Assembly: GCA_946965045.2 (NCBI GenBank)
Contig: OX337241.1
Span: forward strand, 1,054,001 to 1,118,000
From: Epithemia pelagica
Taxonomy: Eukaryota; Bacillariophyta; Bacillariophyceae; Surirellales; Surirellaceae
Length of the DNA: 64,000 bases
Reading direction: 5' to 3'
Below are positions 21,803 to 31,578 of the stretch, in pieces. Made by a program: the position numbers and the translations under genes. Under the pieces are notes generated by a model. That model saw only the letters and a list, made by a program, of their open reading frames with translations. It was not told the origin of the DNA and searched no databases. Every line of letters starts with the position of its first letter. The stretch's first letter is position 1.

Positions 21803-21832
21803 ATGCAAATGACCGAGAGTAGGGACGAATGA
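21803..21832 (+). promoter_or_regulatory. 10-codon upstream ORF overlapping the start codon of the acyltransferase gene
   Basis: ATG 21803 opens a nine-residue frame whose stop TGA (21830-21832) overlaps the main ATG (21829-21831) as ATGA. A second ATG in the same frame (21809) reads into the same stop. Such an overlap would normally lower translation of the main frame or make it depend on re-initiation. Whether the transcript includes this region is not known. Confidence 0.55.
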
Positions 21833-24168
21833 ACGCCTTGATTGTGGATCACCAAAACAAAACAAGCGGAAGCACCAGCATCAACAACGATACCAATACA
21901 GAATCGAATCCAGCCACGAATTCGACCGAAGGAGGAGAACCATTTACCAAAGAAGAAACATCCTCCTTGAGTGACCTTCACTCGACAACGAGTGCAAAAG
22001 ACGCCACCATTCCGCCCTTGTACAAGGCAAAAGACGGAGGTAGCACCCAAAAAGGAGGAGGAGGTGGTGGAACCACGAAAACGTCCTCGTGGGATCCGGC
22101 GGAAAAATATACCAAAATGAGCAGCAAACTATCCTCCTCGTTGCTCAATGCCCTATCTCTCTTTTCGTCGTCGTCGTCCTCTTCGTCTTCGTGGACGGCA
22201 TTGACGACCGGTCCTTTGGGACCTTGGAAGGGTGGCAAGGAATTTTTGACGGCCCAAGTCCAAGTCATTGTCGTCTTGGCGGTGGCCTACATTGGCAACA
22301 ATTGGCCCTATTCCTATCCTCGCAATGCCAATCACAATCCCACCTTGTTTTGGGTCATGAATGCCGCCCTCTTGATTGCCGCTGGTCTCACATGGACGCA
22401 CAATGCCAAGGCATCGGCACGGGGAGTCCAATTGCTCAGTCGGGCGCAAACGGAAGAATGGAAGGGATGGATGCAATGGGCCTTTATCATGGTACGTGTG
22501 TCTGTGTGTGCTCCTAGAACGGGCAATAACAACACGAAAATGATTGTGTTGTGGAGGAGGCTCCCACACTCACTCACATTGTTGTGTCAATGTGTTTGAC
22601 GGTTTTCTTTTTTCTTCTTGACAGTATCACTACTACCGCATGTATGCCGTATACAACGAGATTCGGGTCTTTGTCTCAGCCTATGTTTGGTACGTCAATC
22701 GTCTTGTTGCTGGTGTTGCTCTGTCATGTCGCTGTTGTTCTTTTCCTCGCTGCAACCACGGGTGCGACCTTGAGTGTTGGTTGGGAGTTGGAAGTAGTGA
22801 TTGTGTCAATTTTGTGTCCTCTCACTCTTGTTTTCCTCGTCAACGTAAATATCGTATGTTCATGGTTGTCTGTTGTCGGTTGTTGTTTGGCTATTGTGCT
22901 CTGTGTGTTTCTGGATATTCTATCAACTATATAGGATGACGGGCTTTGGCAACTTTTTGTACTTTGACAAAACCAAGGACTTTTCTTTGGAACGTGCAGT
23001 GAGTATGTGGATTCGAATCAATTACTTTCCCCTCTTGTTGAGTACCTTTGTCAATGTCCCCTTGGAATTGTACTATGTCGTACCCTTGCATACAGTGGGC
23101 TTTTTCATTGCCATGGCCACCTGCTACGTGTCGCATGGGATTTTGCAACAAGGCAAGTTCAAATTGCCCGTCCACAAGGCCAATGGTGTGGCCATTGTCT
23201 TGTGCTTGCTCGTCCATGTCGTCTTTTATGAAACACCCTTGGTCAATTTGCTCAAGTGGTTTTCGGACGAATACCATTTCCGATTCCAATCGGACAAGTA
23301 TTCGGCTTGGGTGGGTATCTTGTCGGGCTTTGTTTGGTTCAAATTCAAGGAGTTTATGCAATGGTGTCATGGAACGGCCGAGACAAGTACCCCTTCAACG
23401 GCCCCCGCATCGTCCTCGACCGTGCCCAATGGTGGTGGTGCTGGAAGTGGAACGGATCCCTTGTTGACCTCCGTGACTCAAGAGAATGCTGCCGTCGCCA
23501 CGGCTCAAGTGATTGCCGGTCCCTTGGCTGTCTTGTTGCCCACATCGGTGGCTCACCAAAAACACATGGCACTCTGGGCTCAACGTGTGGGTGGAGTCTT
23601 GTTGATTGGACTGTGGTATGGTTTGTTTGGACACATTTCGGACAAGTACACGTACAATCCAGTCCATCCCTACGTCTTTTGGATGCCCGTAGCTGGATGG
23701 CTCATGCTGCGCAATTCGTCCAAATACTTGACGGAAGCTCATGCCGGAGCCATGGAATTTTTTGGACGCATCACCTTGGAAACCTATGTCTTGCAATTTC
23801 ATGTGTTCATGTGCAATAAGGTACAACACATTCCCATTGTCGTACCGGGAGCAGGTCCCGACGGAGCGGGGCCCATCAAATTCCTCAATATGCTAGTGTG
23901 CGGTGCCCTCTTTGTGGCATTGGCCTATTGGGCACGACAAATCACAGTGACGACACAAACCACAGGGACGGAATTGGTGGGCTTGTGTTGGAAGGGACAG
24001 TTGTGGTCCTACCTCAAGGAGCCTCATGGTGCCAGTGAATCCGAACATTTGCACAGCAGCGAACATGGAAGCAGTAGCACAAACGACAAGGACACTCCCA
24101 CAAGTGTCGCCGCCGCAGCGTCCACAACAACGACCAGTAGTTCAGGGGAAACGAAGGAATCCGTGTGA
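21829..24168 (+). CDS. Cas1p/CASD1-type multi-pass membrane acyltransferase, three exons
   Basis: Exons 21829-22491, 22625-22689 and 22935-24168 (GT-AG introns of 133 and 245 bp) give 653 aa. The splice choice is fixed by the domain: across both junctions the protein reads QWAFIM/YHYYRMYAVYNEIRVFVSAYVW/MTGFGNF, the hallmark of the Cas1p acyltransferase domain, and DFSLERAVSMWIRINYFPLLL follows. Many hydrophobic helices follow. The N-terminal ~115 residues are Ser/Thr/Gly-rich and cytosolic-looking; the SGNH/GDSL domain found in animal CASD1 is missing. The family O-acetylates polysaccharides or sialic acids in the Golgi (CASD1, fungal Cas1p, plant RWA), so acetylation of a cell-wall or secreted polysaccharide is likely. 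Ser/Thr-rich C-tail after ~600. Confidence 0.88.
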
Positions 24169-24566
24169 GCCAACTTTTTATTTGGAAAATGGATGGTATA
24201 ATAGAAAAAAGTGATACTCTATCCATAACTCTGTTTTTACGGATGAAACTAAACCACATCGTCTGTCAGTTGATTTCGAACACCCACGAGAGGTTCTTAG
24301 GAGTACGTGTATAGACTGTTCCAAGAACACTGTGTCTGAGAAGTCGAGTTTTCGTCGGTTCTCTTCCCACTTTGTAGGACAATGTGGTGCTCCGACCCAT
24401 TGTGGACCACTCGACGACGAAATAGGAATGTCCTCCATGTCGCAAAATGAAAACCTTTCCATTCCATCACTAGTTAAGTGTTTTGAACGCACTTTAGGAT
24501 TGTGTCGGTAAGCCACAAAACATCGAGTCAAGATCACGACGAATCACCAGTCCCCGCACTATACTT
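24169..24566. other. 398-bp region between convergent genes
   Basis: Lies between the stop of the acyltransferase gene and the stop of the minus-strand sulfotransferase copy, so it should hold two 3' ends. No coding or repeat signal. Confidence 0.4.
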
Positions 24567-25858
24567 TCAGAGTTTAGGAATAATTTTGGTTACCTTTCCA
24601 TCTACATGTGTGTGCCGTTCGCAACCATGCCCATTCTTCCATTGACTCGTTGTCATCGTGTGACACTCAACCGAAAAAGGTGGATAATGCAAACTGGGAG
24701 GAAGTTTGGCATTGTACGCCTCCATACTCAGATACGTTTCATTCCAGGTCAAGTTCAAAAAGGCAAACACCTCTGACATGACTTGGTTCGGATCCTGGTA
24801 GAAACGGGTCACGTTGACCACATGAATACCGTCCGGAAACAAGGTTTGTGCAGATTCAAGACTGTGCAGGAATTGTTTACGCTTTCTCTTCGTGGCTCTT
24901 TCATTCACTCCACGTCGGGCCCAGGCCTGTGCGAGTCCCTCATAGTCTCGTTCCATGACAACCACGGGAATGCCAGGAGCTCGTTGCATTACTGTGGGCA
25001 AAGTGTAGACATAACCGGGCGTCTTATCCACCAGATATGATTCATGATCGAGCTGTTGACGTCGAGAAAAGAGCGGAGACGCTTGACGCAACGTATGGTA
25101 CATTTCGGCATGACAGGATGACCCATGGACCATCTGATAACGTTGTGGTACGGTCAGATTCCATGCCCAAAAAGGATCAACCATCCATTCATAAAAAGGA
25201 TGTACGTGTTCAAAGTCTGCCGGACTTGAGCCCAGCAGTATGCCGCCTTCAAATCCACCCATGAGGGTTGGATGAGACATGACGAGTTTAGAAACAATTG
25301 TGGTTCCGGATCGTTCCATACCCGTTAAAATGACTGCAAGACCACTGGCTTCCTTGAATGAGTGCTAACTTTTTCAAAAATGGCTTCAATCTTTGTTGAT
25401 AGAGCAGAGTCCAGGGAAGGCGTGGAAGTGACCTCGATCCCGGAGTTTTGCAGCGCATGAATTGGTTCCGTGCTGTTATCTTGACTTGGGATGAGGGGAG
25501 ACTGGTTTTCCTCTTCAAGAAGCAATGGTACCATTGTGTTTTTACTGGAGATGGGTGATGCAAGTTTCAGAGGCTTTGTGTCATTGCCTTTATTGAATGC
25601 TGTAGTTTTATTTTGCTTTCCTTCGTTTGCGTTCATCTTCGTTGGAACCGGCCGAAGTGGAATGTTTTGTCTGTTCCACCACAAAAAGTGGGCAACGCAA
25701 TAAATTCCAACAATTCTCAGGAAAATAGAAATCCATTTACCTAACGGCCGTGTCTTTGTAGAGGTTTCATGTTTGAACCGAACTGTCTCTTGATTCTTTC
25801 TCGTGTGTGATCCATTTCTCGCGTTTGTTCGATTCTCAATTGCATGAGCGATAAACAT
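24567..25858 (-). pseudogene. sulfotransferase-like type II membrane protein, one-base frameshift
   Basis: Paralogue of the intact gene at 26739. From ATG 25858 the 177-codon first part contains the TM anchor (ISIFLRIVGIYCVAHFLWW) and linker, and runs to a stop at about 25325. The catalytic part, beginning GMERSGTTIVSKLVMSHP (5'-PAPS loop), continues in a second frame down to 24567. The two are joined by a single missing base at about 25365-25370: the intact relative reads AAAAGCAAGCAC where this copy reads AAAGTTAGCAC. The short orphan fragment at 51597-51681 still has the undamaged reading, so the loss here is derived. Downstream motifs (EMYHTLRQ, LVDKTPGYVYTLP, VVVMERDYE, TRFYQDPNQVMSEVF) are conserved. 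If the base is a sequencing error the gene is intact (~430 aa). Confidence 0.78.
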
Positions 25859-26738
25859 GACGGAGCGTACCTACCTGGTTGTTTTGCAGAGAAGGAGAAG
25901 AGGGATGTGCAACTCTGGGACACCCACGATGATTGATACCAAGCAGCATTTTCCATGGATTTATGACAACGATCTGGACGCAGCTAGGGGGGAGCAGAAG
26001 GGGAGCAAAAGGGGCATCATCGTCTTGCATGTTGGCATGGTGCTCCTCGAGTGGCCGACGCGAGAAGGTGCGCCGGGCCTGTTTCTTTTAAGTCTATTTA
26101 AGGGATAGTTGACGTTGAGAAGGTGCTACCGGCGGTCGTATTTAAGTGGTAAAATTTCCAACCGATTAATTATTCCTATGTCGATGACTGTTTTAAAAAT
26201 ATGAGAGAGGCCTGCTTGCCGGCGTACGCCGTCCTTCTGTTCACATAAATACACGGCTTGGCATCAATCGTCGTGGGCCCTTCTCGTACCCCCTAGCGGA
26301 AGCTCGAGTCCCGCTCGTGAATGGGTAGAGGTACATTCGCTCCAATCAGGAATCACTCAACCAGGACTCACCCTTCCGCTAGGGGTAGCATTCGAGGGTC
26401 ATTGGTTTCTCGCAATGGAAACAGAGATCCGTAGCGAAGAGAGGCAGGCGCGCGTACGACAATGATTGAATTGTGAATGCTCGCTACTATCAATGGTTAT
26501 ACATCCAATGTAATTTTGGAGTAAAAGTACTCGTGTAGGCTGTGAGTGTGCGAGTCTGTCTGTCTGTGTGTGTTTTCGCGAAGGGCGAGGCACGCGCATG
26601 GCGCGAGCCGTTACACCTCTACGCGCTCGTCCGCCTCCACTAACCTTTGAGCTTGCCACTTTTTTTGCATGAGCGATGTGTTGTGTGTTGTGTGTTCGAG
26701 TTTTGGGTTGAACAGAAAACAGAAACCCATCATCCGTC
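25859..26738. promoter_or_regulatory. divergent promoter region of the sulfotransferase pair, with a 14-bp stem inverted repeat
   Basis: 880 bp between two head-to-head paralogues. At 26287-26301 TACCCCCTAGCGGAA faces TTCCGCTAGGGGTA at 26374-26387 (one extra C on the left), enclosing ~72 bases; inside, GAGTCC and GGACTC can add a second stem. The same structure is kept in the duplicate at about 61857-61958. It could be a hairpin RNA, a protein site or the remains of a small TIR element. CTGTCTGTCTGTGTGTG microsatellite-like sequence lies near 26555. Confidence 0.5.
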
Positions 26739-28058
26739 ATGTTTCTCGCTCATGCATTATGGAATCGATCAAAAACGATCAAGAATCACGAGACAGTTTG
26801 TTCGAGAAATGGAACCTCCACCACGACAGCGCCTTCTACAAAAAGGATCCATACAAAGCTACCAGCTTATCGTTACCATTCGGTTCCATCGTTTTATATT
26901 TTCGTAACCCTTGTTGGGATTTGCTGTCTTTCCCATTCCTTGTGGTGGAACCGACAATGTTATCATCCTACGATGACCTACATCGAGGGGCCCATCGCCA
27001 CCACAAACACACCTCAAAGAAAGCACGCAACATCCAACTCCACCACTACGTCCAGAAAAGACAATGATACAAATCATTCCACACTTTCATCACCACATTC
27101 CTTCATCTCGAGTACAGACACAACGTTTGCACTGGTTGTTCAGGAACACAACCATGAACACAACCATTCTGTTCTCGTCACCACTAATGACACCACGAAA
27201 CCAATTCATGCTATGTCGAACTTGAATAACGAAGCCACTGCTCTTGCTTTACCCCTTTCGGATCCGCCAACCCTGGAAACTATATGTGAAAAAAGCAAGC
27301 ACTCATTCAAGGAAGCCAGTGGTTTGGCTGTGATTGTGACTGGCATGGAACGGTCCGGAACTACCATTGTCTCTCGACTCATCATGTCTCATCCAACCCT
27401 CATGGGTGGATTTGAAGGCGGTGTACTGCTGGGCTCAAGCCCGGCAGACTTTGAACACATACATCCTTTTTATGAATGGATGACGGGTCCCCAATACATG
27501 TGGAATTTGACCTCATCCCAACGAAATGAAATGGTCCACGGGTCATCCTGTCATGCTGAAATGTACCATACGTTGCGTCAAAAGTCTCCACTCTTTTCTC
27601 AAGGTCGACAGCTCAGCAGGCACAAAATGTATCTGGTGGATAAGACGCCCCGCTATGTTTACACCTTGCCCACAATAATGGAACGAGCACCTGAAATTCC
27701 CGTAGTGGTCATGGAACGAGATTATGAGGAACTCGTAGAGGCCTGGGCCCGACGCGGAGTGAATGAAACAGCCACGCAAGAAAAGCGTAACCAATTCCGG
27801 TACAGTCTTGAATCTGCACAAACCTTGTATCCGGATCGTATTCATGTGGTCAACGTGTCCCGTTTCTACCAAGATCCGAATCACGTCATGTCAGAGGTGT
27901 TTGCCTTTTTGAACTTGACCTGGAATGAAACGTATCTGAGTATGGAGGCGTATAATGCCAAGCTTCCACGCAGCTTGCATCAACCGCCCTTTTCGAGTCA
28001 TTATTATCCTTCGTCAAAAGAGTATAAACCGGAGAATGAACATGCCCAACCACAATGA
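26739..28058 (+). CDS. sulfotransferase-like type II membrane protein, intact copy
   Basis: 439 aa from ATG 26739. A basic cytosolic tail of about 45 residues is followed by the anchor PSFYIFVTLVGICCLSHSLWW, an Asn/Thr/His-rich stem, and from residue ~200 a sulfotransferase fold: GMERSGTTIVSRLIMSHP is the 5'-phosphosulfate loop (Sulfotransfer family type with SGTT), DFEHIHPFYEW, EMYHTLRQKSPLF, LVDKTPRYVYTLPTIM and VVVMERDYEELVEAW follow, and TRFYQDP-like NVSRFYQDP near the end. A Golgi location and glycan substrate are inferred. It forms a divergent pair with the damaged paralogue at 24567-25858. The copy at 62308 differs at a handful of residues (for example H5/Y and N/S at the end of the fold). 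Confidence 0.82.
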   Translation: MFLAHALWNRSKTIKNHETVCSRNGTSTTTAPSTKRIHTKLPAYRYHSVPSFYIFVTLVGICCLSHSLWWNRQCYHPTMTYIEGPIATTNTPQRKHATSNSTTTSRKDNDTNHSTLSSPHSFISSTDTTFALVVQEHNHEHNHSVLVTTNDTTKPIHAMSNLNNEATALALPLSDPPTLETICEKSKHSFKEASGLAVIVTGMERSGTTIVSRLIMSHPTLMGGFEGGVLLGSSPADFEHIHPFYEWMTGPQYMWNLTSSQRNEMVHGSSCHAEMYHTLRQKSPLFSQGRQLSRHKMYLVDKTPRYVYTLPTIMERAPEIPVVVMERDYEELVEAWARRGVNETATQEKRNQFRYSLESAQTLYPDRIHVVNVSRFYQDPNHVMSEVFAFLNLTWNETYLSMEAYNAKLPRSLHQPPFSSHYYPSSKEYKPENEHAQPQ

Positions 28059-28303
28059 ACAAGCTGCAAGGTTTCGTGGGACGAGAATGTACATTAGAAC
28101 CAGGGCTTTAAATCGATTTTCATTGTGAAGTACTCTGGTTCTGGAATTGGAGCTAGTAGGGAATGCTGCTATCTTTGCACAAATTTACAAACTCGTGGCC
28201 CTTTATAAACTAACACCAATAACTTATAATTGATCAGTCGTCGGCAACGATCGATTATTACTTCTGATTGACACAAACATCTTCCAAATTTTGCTTTCCA
28301 CTA

Positions 28304-28723
28304 CTATGCTGCTTTCTTCTCCACCCCCTTGTTCTTGACCTCGTAAACTTGCCAGTAGAGTCGGGAGATGGCTTTATCAGCTGGGGTCTCGCCAACACCA
28401 CCCACGTGCCACATCCATGCCGTCTCCATGTTCAGGGCCGAACGGAAAAAGTCCAAGTGGACTACGAGGGACTGGGGAAAGGTCAGGAAGGACAGCAGAC
28501 TCGTGAGCAAGGCAGAGGGGGCCAACGAGTGTTGCAACCAGCCATAGTGGTTTCGATTCAGGATGCTGGTCATGCGGTGGTCATGGTGGTTGTGTCTTGA
28601 AGTAGGCAGTAGGACTTGTTGTGGAGGTTCCATGTCTCGAGCAAACTGTTCGGTGATGCCATATCGTTTTTGATCGATTCCACCACATTCCATGAGCGAG
28701 AAAATGAGTGCAAAAATATGCAT
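28304..28723 (-). CDS. small membrane protein of unknown function
   Basis: 139 aa from ATG 28723 (or 129 aa from the inner Met before ECGGIDQKR). One hydrophobic segment (APSALLTSLLSFLTF) lies in the middle, and the tail is basic (VKNKGVEKKAA). No domain is recognised. The N-terminal block GGIDQKRYGITEQFARDMEPP is encoded by DNA that also forms the 5' end of the sulfotransferase genes at 26739 and 24567, where a different frame is used. A second copy at the right edge (63873 onward) has a Tyr-to-stop change that removes the last 13 residues. Confidence 0.5.
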   Translation of the reverse strand: MHIFALIFSLMECGGIDQKRYGITEQFARDMEPPQQVLLPTSRHNHHDHRMTSILNRNHYGWLQHSLAPSALLTSLLSFLTFPQSLVVHLDFFRSALNMETAWMWHVGGVGETPADKAISRLYWQVYEVKNKGVEKKAA

Positions 28724-28991
28724 TCGACAAAGCCAACATATCGAGTGGTGATTATACGGCTCTCCTCCTCTCGGGCTCGGGTTGCAGTCTCGTTGAGAGA
28801 TGGGTTCTGTTCTCCAGGCGAGAGATCAAAACAAGAAAGTGTCCTTGAAAAAGTGAGCGCTCGATTTCAAGGTGTGACGGCTCGTGAGTAGCGCGAGCCG
28901 ATGGATCCCGCACGCTAGCCCAGTCGGACAATGTCAACACGCAAACAAACCCAATCTCAGAAATCTTCACGGACACAAGAAAACAAATACA

Positions 28992-30368
28992 ATGACTCCT
29001 CTTTGTAGGATGATGGCAGATTCTCTTTGCACATCATACGGAAACACAAGACTGGATAGCCAGTGTTTACTGCAACGATTGCGATTGCTACTACTACTAC
29101 AACAACGACGACGACAAGGCGTGTCGCACCCAAGACTCGGCACAAATGGTCAACGACATTGCTGCTTTGTCACCTGCAATAGTAACCCATCTTCCAATAT
29201 CCGCAGTGCGAAACATGTGCATGAACGAATGACTCAATCTCCCTCGTTCAGCGCCTCTGTCCTTCGTGCGTGGGAAGCAACTGGATTGAAAGAGCTGCTA
29301 CACCACAATGAGAGAACAATGCCGTCCGATCAAGATTGTGCTGCTACCTCGTTGCTTCAAGCCCATTTGATGCAAGCATGTCATGGCGTGACGGCCGAGT
29401 TGACATTTTACGAAAAGGTTCGAGACGTTTTGGAGGCAAAAGGAAACTCGAATACCAACATGGTGCCAATGGAATCTTCACTCTTGTATGAATATGAGTC
29501 GATCCGAGCGCCTAGCTCAGCCGTGGCCTGTGTGGCCTTGTTTGGAAACTTTTTTCATACATGTCCGCTCGACCAGAGTCCTTTGCTTTCCAGCAAGACA
29601 AGGTATCACAGCGACAAGCGATTTCAAAAGCTCATGGACTTGTCTTCCTTGATTTCTGGAATTGACAACGACTTGCAATCCTACCAGAAACAAGATGATT
29701 CTGATTGGAACAGCATTACCATTCGAACCGTATTTGGAGGCAAGACGCTACGCAAAGCCTTTGATGAGGTCTGTCAACGGCACTTCGACTTGGTACAGGC
29801 CATGAGAGCACTCGGAGGGCAGCTTCAAGAGGATTATCCCACCGACTCCAACCATATTGCCGTCTGGGTGAATATCATACTCCCGAATGTCCATCGTGGC
29901 TTTGTATCTTGGCAATCCCATGTCAAGCGATACAGGAACGAAGGTGATGATGCTACGAATGGCACGTTACTAACAGACAATCTACTGGAACGGCTTTTCC
30001 CTGGAGAGCCGTATCACCAAGTTTCATCAGAGGATGGAACCTTTCCAGGCATGAATGTAGAGTTATATCATTCACTCCATTCGAGTCTCATGGAATGGGC
30101 GGCATCTTGTCGACAAATTGGATCGACAGATGCGACCAAGTATATTGCGGTTGCCAATCCCGCTTTGTTGGCCTTGTTGTTGTTTTCCTATTGCAATCGG
30201 GCAGCAACAGATCTCACACAAGAGGGCCACGACGCGCTAATAGTATTTGTCAAGTTCTTTACATTTCTGTCCATTGTGGATGACATGCTGGAGAATCCCC
30301 AACTGCACGTGCCTACCAAACAAGTCTTTCTTCAATGCATTGAGTCCATGACCATGGACCATCCATAA
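28992..30368 (+). CDS. class I terpene-synthase-like protein
   Basis: 458 aa from ATG 28992 (upstream extension begins at GTG and is ignored). The protein is mainly helical; residues ~213-232 contain ISGIDNDLQSYQKQDD, which fits the NSE/DTE metal-binding motif (N-D-L-x-S-x-x-x) of class I terpene synthases, and the preceding RYHSDKRFQKLMDLSSL helix is in the expected place. The first aspartate-rich motif is not obvious. The N-terminus is rich in Arg, Leu and Gln (LQRLRLLLLLQQRRR) and could be a plastid or mitochondrial presequence. Product and substrate cannot be predicted; an all-helical unknown is the alternative. Confidence 0.45.
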   Translation: MTPLCRMMADSLCTSYGNTRLDSQCLLQRLRLLLLLQQRRRQGVSHPRLGTNGQRHCCFVTCNSNPSSNIRSAKHVHERMTQSPSFSASVLRAWEATGLKELLHHNERTMPSDQDCAATSLLQAHLMQACHGVTAELTFYEKVRDVLEAKGNSNTNMVPMESSLLYEYESIRAPSSAVACVALFGNFFHTCPLDQSPLLSSKTRYHSDKRFQKLMDLSSLISGIDNDLQSYQKQDDSDWNSITIRTVFGGKTLRKAFDEVCQRHFDLVQAMRALGGQLQEDYPTDSNHIAVWVNIILPNVHRGFVSWQSHVKRYRNEGDDATNGTLLTDNLLERLFPGEPYHQVSSEDGTFPGMNVELYHSLHSSLMEWAASCRQIGSTDATKYIAVANPALLALLLFSYCNRAATDLTQEGHDALIVFVKFFTFLSIVDDMLENPQLHVPTKQVFLQCIESMTMDHP

Positions 30369-30478
30369 TCTACCAGAATGCAAAACATCAGGGTAGTCGA
30401 AAGAGAATCATCGGGTCGTGGATCAGTCGACATTGCTTCCCTCCAAAACCTGAGAGGCATATAACAACCGGAGATTTT

Positions 30479-31300
30479 ATGTCAAGTTTTGGTTGGTTCT
30501 GTGCCCTTGCGCTAGAAACGCATTCGGGAGATGGTTGTTTGAATAACCACAACTTTGAGGGAATGCCGTCAATCAATAAGAGTGGATCCTTCTTCTTCAA
30601 GGCAGGCCATACCGCAAGGATAAACGCTCAACCAAGCGAACCGTTTTCTGTCTTTCTGATAGGACCGTCATCAACGGGAAAGACACATCATATTCAAGAG
30701 CTTCAAGAATCTCTCCCAGCCGTCACGAAGGGCGCTGATGTGACCTTCCATTTTGGGATTGCCCGTGATTTTCTACAAAAGCGCGGTATCACAGGAAAGG
30801 ATTTGCTGAATGACAAGAAATTACACATGGAACTACAGGAGTTTTTGGTTCATAAATACAGTGTTCTTCAGCAAGACCCAGTCAAGTGTGGTAGCACCAC
30901 CACCTGCCAGAATGTGCATATGCAAGCAAGCACCAGGAATATTCGTATTTTCGACCGCTCTGCAATCGACGCCATTGTGTATGCCAAACAATATGGTACG
31001 GACCAGGATGCCATGGCGCTGCGAGCTGGGGCAAACTTTCAGTCCTGTGTAAAGCTCTATCGCAATCCGAAAAGCTCGTTGGTGGTTTTGTTTCCTGTCA
31101 TACCTCAACTCGTGAAATCCGATGGTATGCGCATCCATGGAGATGTCGCTGAACAAAACGCCTTGTTTCGGCAATATGAAAGTACCATGAAAGACCTTGG
31201 CATTCCCTTTGTCGTCTTGGGCACAGACTTGAAGCACCGAGGCAAGTGGTTGCTGTCTCGAATTTGTTCTGGAACTGGACACGATACAGGAATCCATTGA
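30479..31300 (+). CDS. P-loop nucleotide-binding protein, NadR/AAA_28 type
   Basis: 273 aa from ATG 30479. Walker A GPSSTGKTHH is near residue 62 in FLIGPSSTGKTHHIQEL. The following block, FGIARDFLQKRGITGKDLL, and the DRSAIDAIVYAKQYG segment (Walker-B-like, aspartate then S/D) match the AAA_28 / NadR ribosylnicotinamide-kinase-like group, which has small-molecule kinases and several eukaryotic proteins of unclear role. The C-terminal strand (LGIPFVVLGTDLKHRGKWLL) completes the P-loop fold. The first 55 residues have no close match. It lies 110 bp after the terpene-synthase-like gene in the same direction. Substrate unknown. Confidence 0.68.
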   Translation: MSSFGWFCALALETHSGDGCLNNHNFEGMPSINKSGSFFFKAGHTARINAQPSEPFSVFLIGPSSTGKTHHIQELQESLPAVTKGADVTFHFGIARDFLQKRGITGKDLLNDKKLHMELQEFLVHKYSVLQQDPVKCGSTTTCQNVHMQASTRNIRIFDRSAIDAIVYAKQYGTDQDAMALRAGANFQSCVKLYRNPKSSLVVLFPVIPQLVKSDGMRIHGDVAEQNALFRQYESTMKDLGIPFVVLGTDLKHRGKWLLSRICSGTGHDTGIH

Positions 31301-31578
31301 GTATTCAACCAATGCTCGTTTCGGAAATTCTCATGACACAGGAAACCGTTGAGTATTCAATATTCAACCAATGCTTGTTTCGGAATTTCTCTATGTAGGT
31401 GGTATCTCCTGTCAACTGTCAAGGATAGCGATGGAGGCAAGACATGGACATCTATGGATACAACGATAAAAGGACTAAATGCACTGGACAATTCGAATAC
31501 TACCTAGTTTAACGATTTTGTGTTCATCTGTTCGTGCACTTTTGTGGACTGGTGATGGATTGAGAAAGAGACAAGCGT

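Larger units (their letters stand above)
25401..28431. repeat. segmental duplication, copy A (partner 61038-64000)
   Basis: This stretch, from the 5' half of the minus-strand sulfotransferase through the divergent promoter, the plus-strand sulfotransferase and into the small minus-strand gene, recurs at 61038-64000 with roughly 98-99% identity by eye. Copy B lacks ~75 bp present here near 25985-26060. The duplication runs off the right edge of the window in copy B, so its true length is unknown. Confidence 0.95.

Noticed and set aside
26287-26387. tRNA-like gene in the sulfotransferase promoter
   Set aside because: Long closing stem, but no B box (GGTTCGAAT) and no cloverleaf spacing.
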